From positions 51,671 through 115,670 of the forward strand of contig NZ_JBEFTX010000024.1 in assembly GCF_040195635.1 (NCBI RefSeq): 64,000 nucleotides of DNA. Reading direction: 5' to 3'. Positions 24,199 through 32,782 of the stretch are shown here, one piece after another. The notes under the pieces were generated by a model. That model saw only the letters and a list, made by a program, of their open reading frames with translations. It did no database searches and was not told the DNA's origin. The DNA comes from Thermasporomyces sp040195635. Lineage in GTDB: Bacteria > Actinomycetota > Actinomycetes > Propionibacteriales > Actinopolymorphaceae. Both the position numbers and the translations under genes were made by a program. Each line of letters opens with the position of its first letter. Position 1 is the first letter of the stretch.

Positions 24199-25461
24199 AT
24201 GCATGTGGTGATGGCCATCGTCGGTGGGCGGACCGAACCCTGGGTCGACCTCATCGCCACGCTCGTCACGCGGCCCGACGTCGAACTCACCGTCTTCGCG
24301 ACCAGGTCGTCTCCGCGGGCGCGGCGTGACCTGAACCTCCTCGCCCGAAAACACCCGCATCTGGCCTTCCACCACGCCCCCACGCTCCTCGGAGCTGCCG
24401 CGGGCGACCAACCGGGCGCGGTGGTGCTCCGCCCCGGCGCCGGACGAGTCCTCAGAACCCTCCGGCCGGACGTCCTTCACATCATCGGCGAAGCCGGCTA
24501 CCCGGCGACGTTCCAGATCCTCAGGATGCGCAGGAGGTACTGGCCGCATGTGCCGGCCACGTTGTACGCCACGCAGAACGTCCCGCACACCCTGCCCTTC
24601 CCGTTCGCGCAGATCGAGCGCCGGACGTACGCCTCGGTGCACTGCGCGTTCCCCATCACCCCGGCGGCCGAGAAGGTTCTTCGCAAGCGGGGATACCGGG
24701 GCGAGAGCCAGGTCGTGCCCCAGGGCGTCGACACAGAGTTGTTCCGCCCCTACCCGCAGGCGCGGGCAGCCCGCGCGTCGGGACATCCGTTCACAGTCGG
24801 GTACGTGGGTTGGCTCGAACGCCACAAGGGAATCCCGGCTCTCATCGAGGCCGCGGAGAAGCTCGACTGCGACCTGGTGGTCATCGGCCGGGGCAGCCTG
24901 ACCCCAGCTGTCGAAGCGGCCGCGGCTCGCCGGCCCGGTCGGGTCACGTTCCGGCCCAGGATGAACCGTTTCGAGCTGCCACGCCTGATGGCCGGCATGG
25001 ATGTCCTCGCCATGCCGTCGACGGAGACCGTCCGCCGCACCCTCGTGCCGTGGACGGAGGTGCCGGTCAGGGAGCCGTTCGGGCGTGTGCTGGTCGAGGC
25101 GATGTCCTGCGGTGTGCCGGTCGTCGGCAGCAACCTGGGCGAGATACCCCACGTGATCGGCCCTGCCGGGCTGACCTTCCGCGCCGGTGACACGGACGCA
25201 CTGATCGCTCGCCTGGCCGAGATCCGCGACGACGACGCTCTCGCCCGCCGACTCGGTGCGGCCGGGCAGACCCGATCCCCACTCTTCAGCTGGAGCACGG
25301 TTTCCGACTCCATGTGCCGCACGTGGCAAGCGCTGGTTGACACCCACGTCGTCCCAGCCCGTACGTACGGCGTCCATCGTTCCAGCGCGCCGACCGCGCA
25401 ATCGCCGACCGCGCAGGCGCCGGCAGCTCGCCGAACCCGAGAAAAGGAAGGGCAAAGATAG
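24199..25461 (+). CDS. GT4-family glycosyltransferase
   Basis: A 420-residue GT-B enzyme from ATG 24199 (MHVVMAIVGGRTEPWVDLIA). The C-terminal Rossmann domain begins at FTVGYVGWLERHKGIPALIEA (part) and includes the E-x7-E motif region EPFGRVLVEAMSCGVPVVGSN, the nucleotide-sugar-binding signature of GT4. The N-terminal half has TLYATQNVPHTLPFP, typical of GT4 actinobacterial exopolysaccharide enzymes. The last ~45 residues are low complexity. The stop codon overlaps the start of the Wzz-like gene (25461), so translation is coupled. Confidence 0.85.
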   Translation: MHVVMAIVGGRTEPWVDLIATLVTRPDVELTVFATRSSPRARRDLNLLARKHPHLAFHHAPTLLGAAAGDQPGAVVLRPGAGRVLRTLRPDVLHIIGEAGYPATFQILRMRRRYWPHVPATLYATQNVPHTLPFPFAQIERRTYASVHCAFPITPAAEKVLRKRGYRGESQVVPQGVDTELFRPYPQARAARASGHPFTVGYVGWLERHKGIPALIEAAEKLDCDLVVIGRGSLTPAVEAAAARRPGRVTFRPRMNRFELPRLMAGMDVLAMPSTETVRRTLVPWTEVPVREPFGRVLVEAMSCGVPVVGSNLGEIPHVIGPAGLTFRAGDTDALIARLAEIRDDDALARRLGAAGQTRSPLFSWSTVSDSMCRTWQALVDTHVVPARTYGVHRSSAPTAQSPTAQAPAARRTREKEGQR

Positions 25462-27407
25462 TGAGTGCACCTCTCAGCCTGGGCGCCGCGCTGCGGGCCG
25501 TCCGGTGGCCCGTCAGCATCCTGGCGCTGTCCATCGGCGGCGGGATCGCCGGCGCGCAGGCCATCACCACCCAGCTCCCACCGACCTTCGAAGCGAAGGC
25601 CTCCTCGGTGGTCGCAGGGTACGACGCCGAAGGCATCCCGACGATGGGCGAGACCGGGTCGGTCTCGCCGAGCTCAGCGGCGTCGAGGGAACCCGGCGGG
25701 ACGACGGAAGGTGGCGCCGACGGGGACGCTACGAGACGGGTCGGGTCCCACTACGACCCCGCCCTCGCGCAGGCCATGGTCGCGTCCGTCGCCCGGCTCG
25801 CCGAGTCGAGCGAGATCGCGCTGACGACAGCACAGGAGACTCGGCTCCCCCCTGACCTGGTGCTGGGGCACATCAAGGCGAGCTTCGAGCCTGGGCTCGC
25901 GATCATCACCCTGACCACTGAGGCGAAGACCCCGCGCGACGCCGCGACGATGGCGAATGTCGCCGCCGACGCACTGCGCCGGAAGGTCGCGGGCGGCGCG
26001 CTGTCGGGCCGGAAGGGCACGCTGTACGCCCAGCCACTCGACCAGGCGACCGTGCCGACCAGTCCCGCGTCACCCAACCAGCTGCTCAACTGGGCCATCG
26101 GCGGTCTGCTCGGACTGCTCGCCGGCGTCGGCCTGATCTCCCTGCGCCGACGCTTCGACAACCGGCTCCGCAGCTGCGAGCAGATCGAGAACGAACTCGG
26201 GCTGCCGATCCTCGCGACGCTGCCGCGGGTGGGGCGGAGCGGATTCCGGCACGGTGCCCGCAAGGCGAACAAGCGGCGGGCCATCTCGCGGCCGATCCGT
26301 ACCGCCATCGCCGCGCTGACCCCGCTCACCGACCCGGCGGGCCGCCGGCTCCTGGTGACGAGCGCGTTCCAGGACGACGGGAAGACATTCGTGTCGGCGC
26401 TGCTGTCACTCGGGCTCGCCCAGCAGCACTACCACGTCACGCTGCTCGAGGGTCAGCTCCGGCATCCGCCACTGGCCCGACACTTCCCGGGCAGCTCGGC
26501 GCACACCGTCCAGCGGCTGCTCGGCGTCGACGACGCGGAGCTCGTGTCGTCCAGCCAGGTCGGGCTCCGGGTCGTGACGTCGGAACCGACCGAACCCGAG
26601 ATCAGCCGCGCCCTCCTGCGCAGCCGGCCGTTCGCCCGCCTGATGCACCTGGCGGCCGGGGTGAGCGACGCCGTCGTGATCAACGGTCCGGGCGTTCTCG
26701 CGAGCGGTGACATCTCACCACTGTCGACGCACGCCGATGCCGCGATCCTGGTCGTACGGGCCGGCGCCACCCACATCTCCGACGCCCGCCGGGCGGTGCA
26801 GGTCCTGCGTCGGCTGAACGTCCCGGTCGCCGGTGTCATCGTCACCGACGCCGTCGACACCAGCACCGGGCGGCCGCAGCGCCCCGCGACACCGGAACAC
26901 GTGGACGTCTCGCTGACGAACGGACAATCGGCGCCGTTGGCGCTGATGGGTCGCGAGCAGGCGGACGAGGCGTCGAGGGGGTTCGGTGACCGGACCGAGG
27001 TCCACGTCCCGCGGAGCCTCCCACCTGGCAGGAGCACCGTGACCACTCCGGAGCCGCCGTACGCCGGCGACTCGACGTACGCGGGAGACTCGACGTACGC
27101 AGGAGGATCGACCTACGCAGGAGGGTCGACCTACGCAGGAGGATCGTCGTACGCAGGGGGCCCGACCTACGGCAGCGCGTCGTACACCGTCAAGCCGCCC
27201 TCGGCGATGACCGGCTCGACCACCGCGACCGCACCTGCGCCGTCGGCCGTTGCCTCGACCATGCCGACCCGAGCGCCGAGTCCGGGCGAGCCACAAGACG
27301 ACGCGGATCCGGACGACTCGATCGACCCGATGGACACGGCGGACGCTCCGGAGGCGGGCACGCAGGTCCGGCACGCCGAACCAGCGGCACCGGCCAGTCG
27401 CCGCTGA
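25461..27407 (+). CDS. Wzz-like polysaccharide co-polymerase fused to a degenerate BY-kinase domain with Tyr-rich tail
   Basis: A 648-residue protein. Transmembrane helix 1 is near residues 15-36 and helix 2 near 208-228, preceded by the Pro-rich SPASPNQLLN as in Wzz. A cytoplasmic CpsD-like domain follows, but its motifs are altered: Walker A SAFQDDGKTF (about 301), Walker A' LLEGQLRHP instead of LIDxDLRxP, and Walker B VVINGPGVL lacking the usual Asp. The tail has six 18-bp repeats encoding YAGGST (residues 534-569), a tyrosine cluster like those autophosphorylated in BY-kinases. It probably controls chain length. GTG start follows AAAGGAAGG. Confidence 0.75.
   Translation: MSAPLSLGAALRAVRWPVSILALSIGGGIAGAQAITTQLPPTFEAKASSVVAGYDAEGIPTMGETGSVSPSSAASREPGGTTEGGADGDATRRVGSHYDPALAQAMVASVARLAESSEIALTTAQETRLPPDLVLGHIKASFEPGLAIITLTTEAKTPRDAATMANVAADALRRKVAGGALSGRKGTLYAQPLDQATVPTSPASPNQLLNWAIGGLLGLLAGVGLISLRRRFDNRLRSCEQIENELGLPILATLPRVGRSGFRHGARKANKRRAISRPIRTAIAALTPLTDPAGRRLLVTSAFQDDGKTFVSALLSLGLAQQHYHVTLLEGQLRHPPLARHFPGSSAHTVQRLLGVDDAELVSSSQVGLRVVTSEPTEPEISRALLRSRPFARLMHLAAGVSDAVVINGPGVLASGDISPLSTHADAAILVVRAGATHISDARRAVQVLRRLNVPVAGVIVTDAVDTSTGRPQRPATPEHVDVSLTNGQSAPLALMGREQADEASRGFGDRTEVHVPRSLPPGRSTVTTPEPPYAGDSTYAGDSTYAGGSTYAGGSTYAGGSSYAGGPTYGSASYTVKPPSAMTGSTTATAPAPSAVASTMPTRAPSPGEPQDDADPDDSIDPMDTADAPEAGTQVRHAEPAAPASRR
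27060..27167 (+). repeat. 18-bp in-frame tandem repeat, 6 copies
   Basis: Six 18-bp units starting TACGCAGGAGGATCGACC (consensus) each encode YAG(G/D)ST in the co-polymerase tail. A seventh, shorter partial unit follows. Confidence 0.92.
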
Positions 27408-27498
27408 CGGTTCGTTCGATCGCGGCAGCCACGCCCAGGAACCTCAACCACAGCGTCCAGGAAACGCCACCACAGAAGGAGGAACGAACACAGAACAG

Positions 27499-28341
27499 CT
27501 ATCCGAGGCGCGCCGCGAGCGCGTTGAAGTAGCTCACCACGCCGGGCGGGCCGTCGACCACCACGTCGGCCCGCCCGGCGAGTGCTGTCACCTCGGTGGA
27601 TCCGGAGCACACCAACAGCCCGGCGATTCCCTCGGCCCGCAACTCCTCCACGGCGTCGTATGCCGGAAGGTCACCCAGGTCGTCGCCGGAGTAGGCCACA
27701 CAGGAGGCGCCGACCTCGGCCACGAGCGCGCGCAGCGCGACGCCCTTGTCCATGCCCGGCGGTTTCAGCTCCAGCACCATCCGTCCCGGTTGCACGGTGA
27801 GTCCGTGCGCCTGGGCGAGTTCGGTGAGGCGGCCGGTGAGCAGGTCGGTGGCCGCCCCCGGATCGGACGTACGTCGAATATGGACGGCGACGGCGCGGCC
27901 CTTGTCCTCGATCGCCGTACCCTCCGGCGCACCCCACTCGCGGAGCAGGCCCGGTAGCGCTTCGCGGACCTCGGCGACGCCCGCCGGCACCGGCGGTGCG
28001 GTGATCTCGCCGGTCGTCGCATCCCACCGCTCCGCACCGTAGTGGCCGACGACGAGCAGACCGCCCAGGTCGGGCGCGTCCGCGAACCCACCGAGACGTA
28101 CGACGACCTCCGCCGGCCGGCCGGTCACGATGGCGACCGCGCGGATGCGGGCGGCGAGGCGGGACAGCATCGGCACTACCGCGGGATGGGCGTAGGCGGC
28201 GTCGGGATCGTCGACGATCGGGGAGAGTACGCCGTCGAAGTCGAACGCCAGCAGCGCCTCACCCGGTCGTTCGAGCAGGCAGTGGAGGCCGGCCTCACCC
28301 GCAGGTGTACGCGGGACGAGACGGTCTCCCGGAGATGTCAC
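27499..28341 (-). CDS. otsB: Trehalose-6-phosphate phosphatase
   Basis: A 280-residue HAD-superfamily phosphatase. Motif I is LLAFDFDGVLSPIVDDP, motif II IVTGRP, and motifs III/IV are the K of KPPGMDKGVAL and YSGDDLGDLPAYDAV. VGHYGAERW is the OtsB-specific cap-entry motif (GxYGAE). It removes phosphate from trehalose-6-phosphate made by OtsA (39190-40866). I choose GTG 28339-28341, just after the DUF3263 stop at 28364; the frame is open further upstream but would overlap that gene. It converges with the Wzz-like gene across 91 bases. Confidence 0.92.
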   Translation of the reverse strand: MTSPGDRLVPRTPAGEAGLHCLLERPGEALLAFDFDGVLSPIVDDPDAAYAHPAVVPMLSRLAARIRAVAIVTGRPAEVVVRLGGFADAPDLGGLLVVGHYGAERWDATTGEITAPPVPAGVAEVREALPGLLREWGAPEGTAIEDKGRAVAVHIRRTSDPGAATDLLTGRLTELAQAHGLTVQPGRMVLELKPPGMDKGVALRALVAEVGASCVAYSGDDLGDLPAYDAVEELRAEGIAGLLVCSGSTEVTALAGRADVVVDGPPGVVSYFNALAARLG

Positions 28342-28363
28342 GGCTTCGCTCTGCGCGCCTGGA

Positions 28364-28693
28364 TCAGACCTCGACGCCGAGCCGGCGGGCCGCCCTGGCG
28401 CGCTGTCGGCTGGAACGCAGCCGGCGCAGGCGCTTGACGAGTAGCGGGTCGAACTCGAGTGCGTCGGCACGGTCGATGAGGGCGTTGAGCACCTGGTAGT
28501 AGCGGGTCGCCGACATGCCGAACTGGTCGCGGATCGCCTGCTCCTTGGCGCCTGCGTACTTCCACCACTGCCGCTCGAAGGTCAGGATCTGCTGGTCGCG
28601 GTCGGAGAGGCCGTCGCCGGAGGTGTGGGCCGGGTTGGTGGCAGAAGCCCCGGGTCCGAGCATCGGATCCATCGCAGCGTCCATCCCAGGCAT
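28364..28693 (-). CDS. DUF3263 small regulatory-like protein
   Basis: A 109-residue protein. After ~25 variable residues, GLSDRDQQILTFERQWWKYAGAKEQAIRD (described in part), the phrase FGMSATRYYQVLNALID and FDPLLVKRLRRLR form the DUF3263 domain, which looks like a sigma-70 region 4-type helix-turn-helix. It is common in actinobacteria next to otsB, as here (22 bases apart), suggesting a shared transcript or role in trehalose regulation. Function is not established. Confidence 0.85.
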   Translation of the reverse strand: MPGMDAAMDPMLGPGASATNPAHTSGDGLSDRDQQILTFERQWWKYAGAKEQAIRDQFGMSATRYYQVLNALIDRADALEFDPLLVKRLRRLRSSRQRARAARRLGVEV

Positions 28694-28783
28694 CCCTCCT
28701 CGTCGAGCAACGGTTCGCCGCCATGGTACGCACGAACCACACGGGTGTCATTCATCGACCCCGGCCGGGGCCGGTGGGTTGAA

Positions 28784-28807
28784 AATGATCACGTATGCGT
28801 GATCATT
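28784..28807. repeat. Perfect short palindrome with ATGATCACG core
   Basis: AATGATCACG (28784-28793) and CGTGATCATT (28798-28807) form a perfect 10-bp inverted repeat around TATG. It lies in the divergent gap between DUF3263 and the amidase, unlike the longer related elements, which all lie in convergent gaps. It may be an operator. Confidence 0.7.
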
Positions 28808-28830
28808 CCCCACGATGCGCGGCAGATTCA

Positions 28831-28861
28831 CCGTGCATCGTTGGTCATTGCCGTGCATCGT
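28831..28861. promoter_or_regulatory. Repeated CCGTGCATCGT sites upstream of the amidase
   Basis: CCGTGCATCGT occurs at 28831-28841 and 28851-28861, exactly 20 bases apart (two helical turns), with a reverse-orientation CGATGC at 28813-28818. Spacing and position 88-118 bases before the amidase start suggest a regulator-binding site. Confidence 0.45.
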
Positions 28862-28948
28862 ACGACGGTACAAGGACGCTGCAACGGCACCGCGAGGCGC
28901 CCGCTCGGTTTGTTCGCACTGGACCGCCGTACAGGGCACCATGGGCCG

Positions 28949-30595
28949 ATGGCTCCTGAACCGCCGGTCTCAGCCCCCTCGCCCGGGCCCACGCTCTCGC
29001 TCGGATCCACTCATGGACACACCGCGACGGCGGCCGATGGTGTGGCGGCGCTCCTGCGCCGGATCGAGGGGGTCGACCGGTCGGGGCCTACCCTGCGTTC
29101 GGTCATCCGTACCAACCACGACGCGGTCACGGAGGCAGCAGCGCTCGACGTCGAGGCCGCGGCCGGCCGGCGTCGTGGTCCCCTGCACGGCGTATCCGTC
29201 CTGGTCAAGGACAACATCGACACGGCGGGCGCGATGGGCACGACTGCCGGGTCGCTCGCGCTCGCCGGCGCCGGCCCGGCCGCTGACGCGCCCCTGGTAC
29301 GCCGGCTGCGGGACGCCGGGATGGTCGTCCTCGGCAAGACGAACCTCTCGGAATGGGCCAACTTCCGCTCGAGCGGGTCATCGTCGGGTTGGAGCGCGGT
29401 CGGCGGGCTCTGCGTCAACCCGCACGCGCTCGACCGGTCGGCGGGCGGTTCGTCGTCCGGATCCGGTGCGGCCGTGGCGGCGGGCCTCGCACCGTTGGCG
29501 GTGGGTACGGAGACCGACGGCTCGATCCTCTGCCCCGCGGCCCTGTGTGGCGTGGTCGGCATCAAGCCGACGGTCGGGCTGGTCGACGGCACCGGCATCG
29601 TCCCGATCTCGCACAGCCAGGACACGGCCGGGCCGATCGCGCGGACGGTCCGCGACGCCGCCTTGCTGCTCAGCGTCCTCGCATCGGCCGGGAGACCGGG
29701 CGGCAGGGGCGACGGCAGCGGTCCTGGCAGCGGTGCTCCCGCGGGCGATCCTCCGGTGCCGGGGCGGCGGGCGTACGACGACTATCAGGCGTACTGCCGG
29801 TCCGACGGACTGCGCGGCGCCCGGATCGGCCTGCCGCGACACGGACTGTGGGGCTACAGCGCACGCGCCGACGCGCTCGCCGAGGAGGCCGTCCGGGTGC
29901 TCGCCGCGCAGGGCGCCACCATCGTCGACCCGGCGAATCTCCCGAGCTTGGACGAACTCTCCATGAGTGAGGCGGAGATGACCGTTCTCGCCACCGAGTT
30001 CAAGGTGGGGATCGAGGCCTATCTCGCCACCCGCGGCGTCCGCGCTCCCGACGGGCGGGGCGCGGCTGATGCGGGCAGCCGGGTTGCCGGGGCCAGCGGG
30101 GTCGCCGGCTCGGACGGTCTACGTGTGCCGAGGACGCTGGCCGACCTGATGGCGTTCAACGACGCGCACGCCGACGTCGAGTTCGCGCACTTCGGCCAGG
30201 ACCGCTTCGAGGACGCCTTGCGAACCGGCGGCCTCGACGATCCGGCCTACCGCGAGGCGCTGGAGACATGCCGCAGGCTCGGGCGTAGCGAAGGAATCGA
30301 CGCCGCACTCCGCACTCACGATCTCGACGCCCTTGTGGCGCCGACCTACCCACCGGCGTGGAAGATCGACCTGGTCAACGGCGACCACGTGTCCGGTAGC
30401 TGCACGCAGGTACCCGCCGTCGCCGGCTACCCGGTGATCACCGTGCCCTGCGGAGCGGCGGACGGCCTGCCGGTCGGGCTCGCATTCATCGGAACGGCGT
30501 GGAGCGAGCCGACGCTCATCCGCCTGGCGTACGCATTCGAGCAGGCACTCGACTTCTCCCTGACACCAGCATTCCGCCCACCCCAGACCGGGTGA
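28949..30595 (+). CDS. Amidase-signature family hydrolase
   Basis: A 548-residue amidase. The catalytic triad is visible: Lys in GVSVLVKDNIDTAG, the cis-Ser in RSAGGSSSGSGAAVAAG, and the nucleophile Ser in VGTETDGSILCPA. It is longer than GatA-type Asn/Gln amidases owing to Gly/Asp-rich insertions near residues 245-265 and 370-385. ATG 28949 is chosen; coding pattern and similarity begin there. Closest in style to stand-alone actinobacterial and plant-type amidases acting on simple amides. It ends 14 bases from the convergent GntR gene. Confidence 0.9.
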   Translation: MAPEPPVSAPSPGPTLSLGSTHGHTATAADGVAALLRRIEGVDRSGPTLRSVIRTNHDAVTEAAALDVEAAAGRRRGPLHGVSVLVKDNIDTAGAMGTTAGSLALAGAGPAADAPLVRRLRDAGMVVLGKTNLSEWANFRSSGSSSGWSAVGGLCVNPHALDRSAGGSSSGSGAAVAAGLAPLAVGTETDGSILCPAALCGVVGIKPTVGLVDGTGIVPISHSQDTAGPIARTVRDAALLLSVLASAGRPGGRGDGSGPGSGAPAGDPPVPGRRAYDDYQAYCRSDGLRGARIGLPRHGLWGYSARADALAEEAVRVLAAQGATIVDPANLPSLDELSMSEAEMTVLATEFKVGIEAYLATRGVRAPDGRGAADAGSRVAGASGVAGSDGLRVPRTLADLMAFNDAHADVEFAHFGQDRFEDALRTGGLDDPAYREALETCRRLGRSEGIDAALRTHDLDALVAPTYPPAWKIDLVNGDHVSGSCTQVPAVAGYPVITVPCGAADGLPVGLAFIGTAWSEPTLIRLAYAFEQALDFSLTPAFRPPQTG

Positions 30596-30609
30596 TCCAG
30601 GGCCGTGGC

Positions 30610-30855
30610 TCAGTCCGCGATGTAGGTGCCTCGTCGAGGCTCGACCTCGACAATCCCCTCCTGCACCAGGAGAGCCACGCTCTTGCGGACTGTCGACCGT
30701 GCAAGACCATACTGCTGCATCAGCTGGCTTTCTGACGCCATCGGCCGGCCTGGCTGCCAGTCACCCCGCGCGATCCTCGCCTTGAGGATCTCCGCCAACT
30801 GCCGGTATGGGGCTAGCCGTCCTTCGTGATCGATCTCGTCATCGGGCCCCAGCAT
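30610..30855 (-). CDS. Small GntR-family helix-turn-helix regulator
   Basis: An 81-residue protein from ATG 30853-30855. It is only the GntR wHTH domain: YRQLAEILKARIARGDWQPG, then SESQLMQQYGLARSTVRKSV and the wing VEVEPRRGTYIAD. There is no effector domain. Such short GntR proteins are typical of actinobacterial integrative elements (KorSA-like) and of small housekeeping regulators. A four-unit 10-bp repeat lies 50-85 bases upstream and is a candidate operator. A divergent small zinc-ribbon gene follows at 31147. Confidence 0.85.
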   Translation of the reverse strand: MLGPDDEIDHEGRLAPYRQLAEILKARIARGDWQPGRPMASESQLMQQYGLARSTVRKSVALLVQEGIVEVEPRRGTYIAD

Positions 30856-30903
30856 GTCGCCCGACGCTACGTGTCTGTGCACGTCGGACCGCTTCCCCAC
30901 ACG

Positions 30904-30943
30904 TATGCGCTGGTATGCGCTCGAGTGCGCTATAGTGCGCTGC
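30904..30943. promoter_or_regulatory. Four direct repeats with exact 10-bp period
   Basis: TATGCGCTGG, TATGCGCTCG, AGTGCGCTAT and AGTGCGCTGC follow one another, so TGCGCT recurs every 10 bases on the same DNA face. They lie between the divergent GntR and zinc-ribbon genes and are a strong candidate for cooperative GntR binding. Confidence 0.65.
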
Positions 30944-31146
30944 GAGCGGCCCGATCCTGGCGATGGTCGCCTCGCCGGAGGCGAGGATCGGGCCCTCCAC
31001 ACCACCGGCATCCCCCGACCCGCCTCCCCACGCCATCGACCCGGCCTTTCGCGGCACCGACCCGGCCCTTCGCGGCCACTCCGGCAGCAGGCAGACGCCC
31101 CACCACCGGCAGCGGACATGGGACGCCTCACCAGAGGAGGACCCGC

Positions 31147-31389
31147 GTGAGCGAGCGTGACCCCATCGACTCGGGCATCGTGGACTGGATCTTCGACGAC
31201 CTGGTCCGCGCGAGATTCCCCCGGCTGACGGATCAGGACCTCGGCATCCTGGCGAGGATCCTCGCGCGACCGTGCCCGTCCTGCCAGGCCACTGCCGGCA
31301 GATGGTGCCGTACGCCGTCCGGCCACGAGATCCAGGACATGGACCGCCAACATCTCAGCCGACGGGACCTGCGTTCCGGCACGCCGTAG
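31147..31389 (+). CDS. Small zinc-ribbon-like protein
   Basis: An 80-residue acidic protein from GTG 31147 behind AGAGGAGGACC. The C-terminal half has RPCPSCQATAGRWCRTPSGH followed by a terminal histidine (DRQHLSRRD), giving C-x2-C...C...H ligands. This pattern is frequent in short actinobacterial proteins, often in or near integrative elements, with no established function. It is divergent to the GntR gene. The next 263 bases contain only a hairpin (31537-31573). Confidence 0.65.
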   Translation: MSERDPIDSGIVDWIFDDLVRARFPRLTDQDLGILARILARPCPSCQATAGRWCRTPSGHEIQDMDRQHLSRRDLRSGTP

Positions 31390-31536
31390 GCCTCTCGTCG
31401 CTCATGACCGTGCACACCCTGCGACCCTGGCATGCCGAATCGGCGCCCACGCATGCGACTGCCCCGTGGGAGTCGAACACGGCGGCCGGCTACGCATGAG
31501 TAGGTTATGCACAGGTCGGGCATCGGAGGCAGCCCA

Positions 31537-31573
31537 GGTGTTGGGTGTGCCTGGACCAAGCACACCCAACACC
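31537..31573. terminator. Bidirectional hairpin in convergent gap
   Basis: Perfect 14-bp arms GGTGTTGGGTGTGC and its complement enclose 9 bases, 148 bases after the zinc-ribbon stop and 80 bases beyond the GAF-ANTAR stop. This is likely a shared terminator. It is unrelated in sequence to the TGATCATGA family. Confidence 0.7.
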
Positions 31574-31652
31574 CGGGCGCCCGACCCCCCAGGGCGGCCC
31601 CTGCCGAAAGCGCCCTCCACGTCCAGGCGGTTCGCTCAGGCGGGGGCCGTTC

Positions 31653-32687
31653 TCATGGCTCCGGGTCGGCCGAATCTCCCGCGGGTCCGGACCTGATTGC
31701 GTTCAGTCCGGACGGCACCGGAAGAGCAAGGAGACGCCTGGCATCTGACCGTGGGCCGCCCCTGTCGTTCCCGTTGACGCATCCGTTTTCGGTGCGACGC
31801 CCTCCGTTCACAGCGGCGCTCCCGTTCCCGGTTCGATTCCCGGTGCGATTCCCGGTGGCGCTCCCGCGTCCGTTCACGGCGCCGTTCAGTGTCACGTTCT
31901 CGTCGGTATTCCCCTTGCCCGCAACAGGATCCGCTGCACGTCGGGAAGGCGGGGAGGGCGCGGTCATCGCGGCGAGTGCGGCGACGTCGCCGCCTCCGCG
32001 GACGATGCCTAATGCGACGGCGGACAGCTTGAGGCGGCGCGGGCGGGCAAACGCGCGCATCTGTTCGAACGCCTTGTCGACATGCACGCCACACCGTTCG
32101 GCCAGTATCCCCTTCGCCTGCTCGATGATCACGCGGCTGTCAAGCGCGCCTTGCAGCTGAGCGACGAGCACGTCCTGTTGCTGGCGCACGCGGTGCTGGA
32201 CCAGCCCGATCGTCGCGGCGTCGGCGAGTGCCTGCGCGATCGCCACCTGGTCCAAAGGAAGGGCGCCCGGTCGCACGCGGTAGACGCAGACCGCGCCGAC
32301 GACCTGCGTGCGCAGCCGCATCGGGAAGGCGTGGACGGCCGCGTACCCGAGCCGGATCGCGGCCGGAACGAACCGCGGCCAGAGCCGTCCCGCCGTCCTC
32401 AGGTCGCTGACGTACGCCTGTTCGCCGGTCCTGACAGCCTGCCGGGCGGGACCTTCGTACCGGTCGGAGGCGGGTAGCTCCCCGCGGGCGCCGAACGCAC
32501 CGGCCATGGCCGTCACCCGGAGGCTGTCAGCGTCCTCGCCGAGGAGGACTTCCGCGGCATCGATGTCGAGAAGGTCGACATGGCGGCGGCAGAAGTCTCG
32601 CAGGTAGGTGGTTTCGTCGAAGTCGGCGGTGAGAGTGTCCGCGAGCTGGATGAACGCACGCGCCAGTCCCTGTCCTCGGTGCTCCAT
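31653..32687 (-). CDS. GAF-ANTAR RNA-binding antiterminator-like regulator with Asn/Gly-rich tail
   Basis: A 344-residue protein. A GAF domain covers about residues 20-170 (YLRDFCRRHVDLLDIDAAEV ... GAVCVYRVRPGALPLDQV). The ANTAR domain follows at about 185-245, with LQGALDSRVIIEQAKGILAE and FARPRRLKLSAVALGIV. ANTAR domains bind two-hairpin RNA to block termination. The last ~75 residues are an unusual Asn/Gly/Thr-rich repeat tail (TGNRTGNRTGNG). It lies downstream of the cheB-cheR-kinase-regulator operon, 170 bases away, probably with its own promoter. Confidence 0.88.
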   Translation of the reverse strand: MEHRGQGLARAFIQLADTLTADFDETTYLRDFCRRHVDLLDIDAAEVLLGEDADSLRVTAMAGAFGARGELPASDRYEGPARQAVRTGEQAYVSDLRTAGRLWPRFVPAAIRLGYAAVHAFPMRLRTQVVGAVCVYRVRPGALPLDQVAIAQALADAATIGLVQHRVRQQQDVLVAQLQGALDSRVIIEQAKGILAERCGVHVDKAFEQMRAFARPRRLKLSAVALGIVRGGGDVAALAAMTAPSPPSRRAADPVAGKGNTDENVTLNGAVNGRGSATGNRTGNRTGNGSAAVNGGRRTENGCVNGNDRGGPRSDARRLLALPVPSGLNAIRSGPAGDSADPEP

Positions 32688-32782
32688 GGCGGTTGTTCCT
32701 AGCGTCGTCGGAGCCAGTCAGTAGACGCTAGGAGACAACGGTTCGGCGCACGAGCCTCAGGTGGTCCGATGGACCCCCCTCA

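Noticed and set aside
30610..31389. Integrative element (pSAM2-like) suggested by the small GntR and zinc-ribbon genes
   Set aside because: No integrase, excisionase, Rep, Tra or tRNA attachment site is present; two small genes are not enough.
31826..31862. T-loop-like strings GGTTCGATTCCCGG suggesting a tRNA
   Set aside because: They are repeats inside the coding tail of the GAF-ANTAR gene; no acceptor stem, D-arm or anticodon arm can be formed around them.
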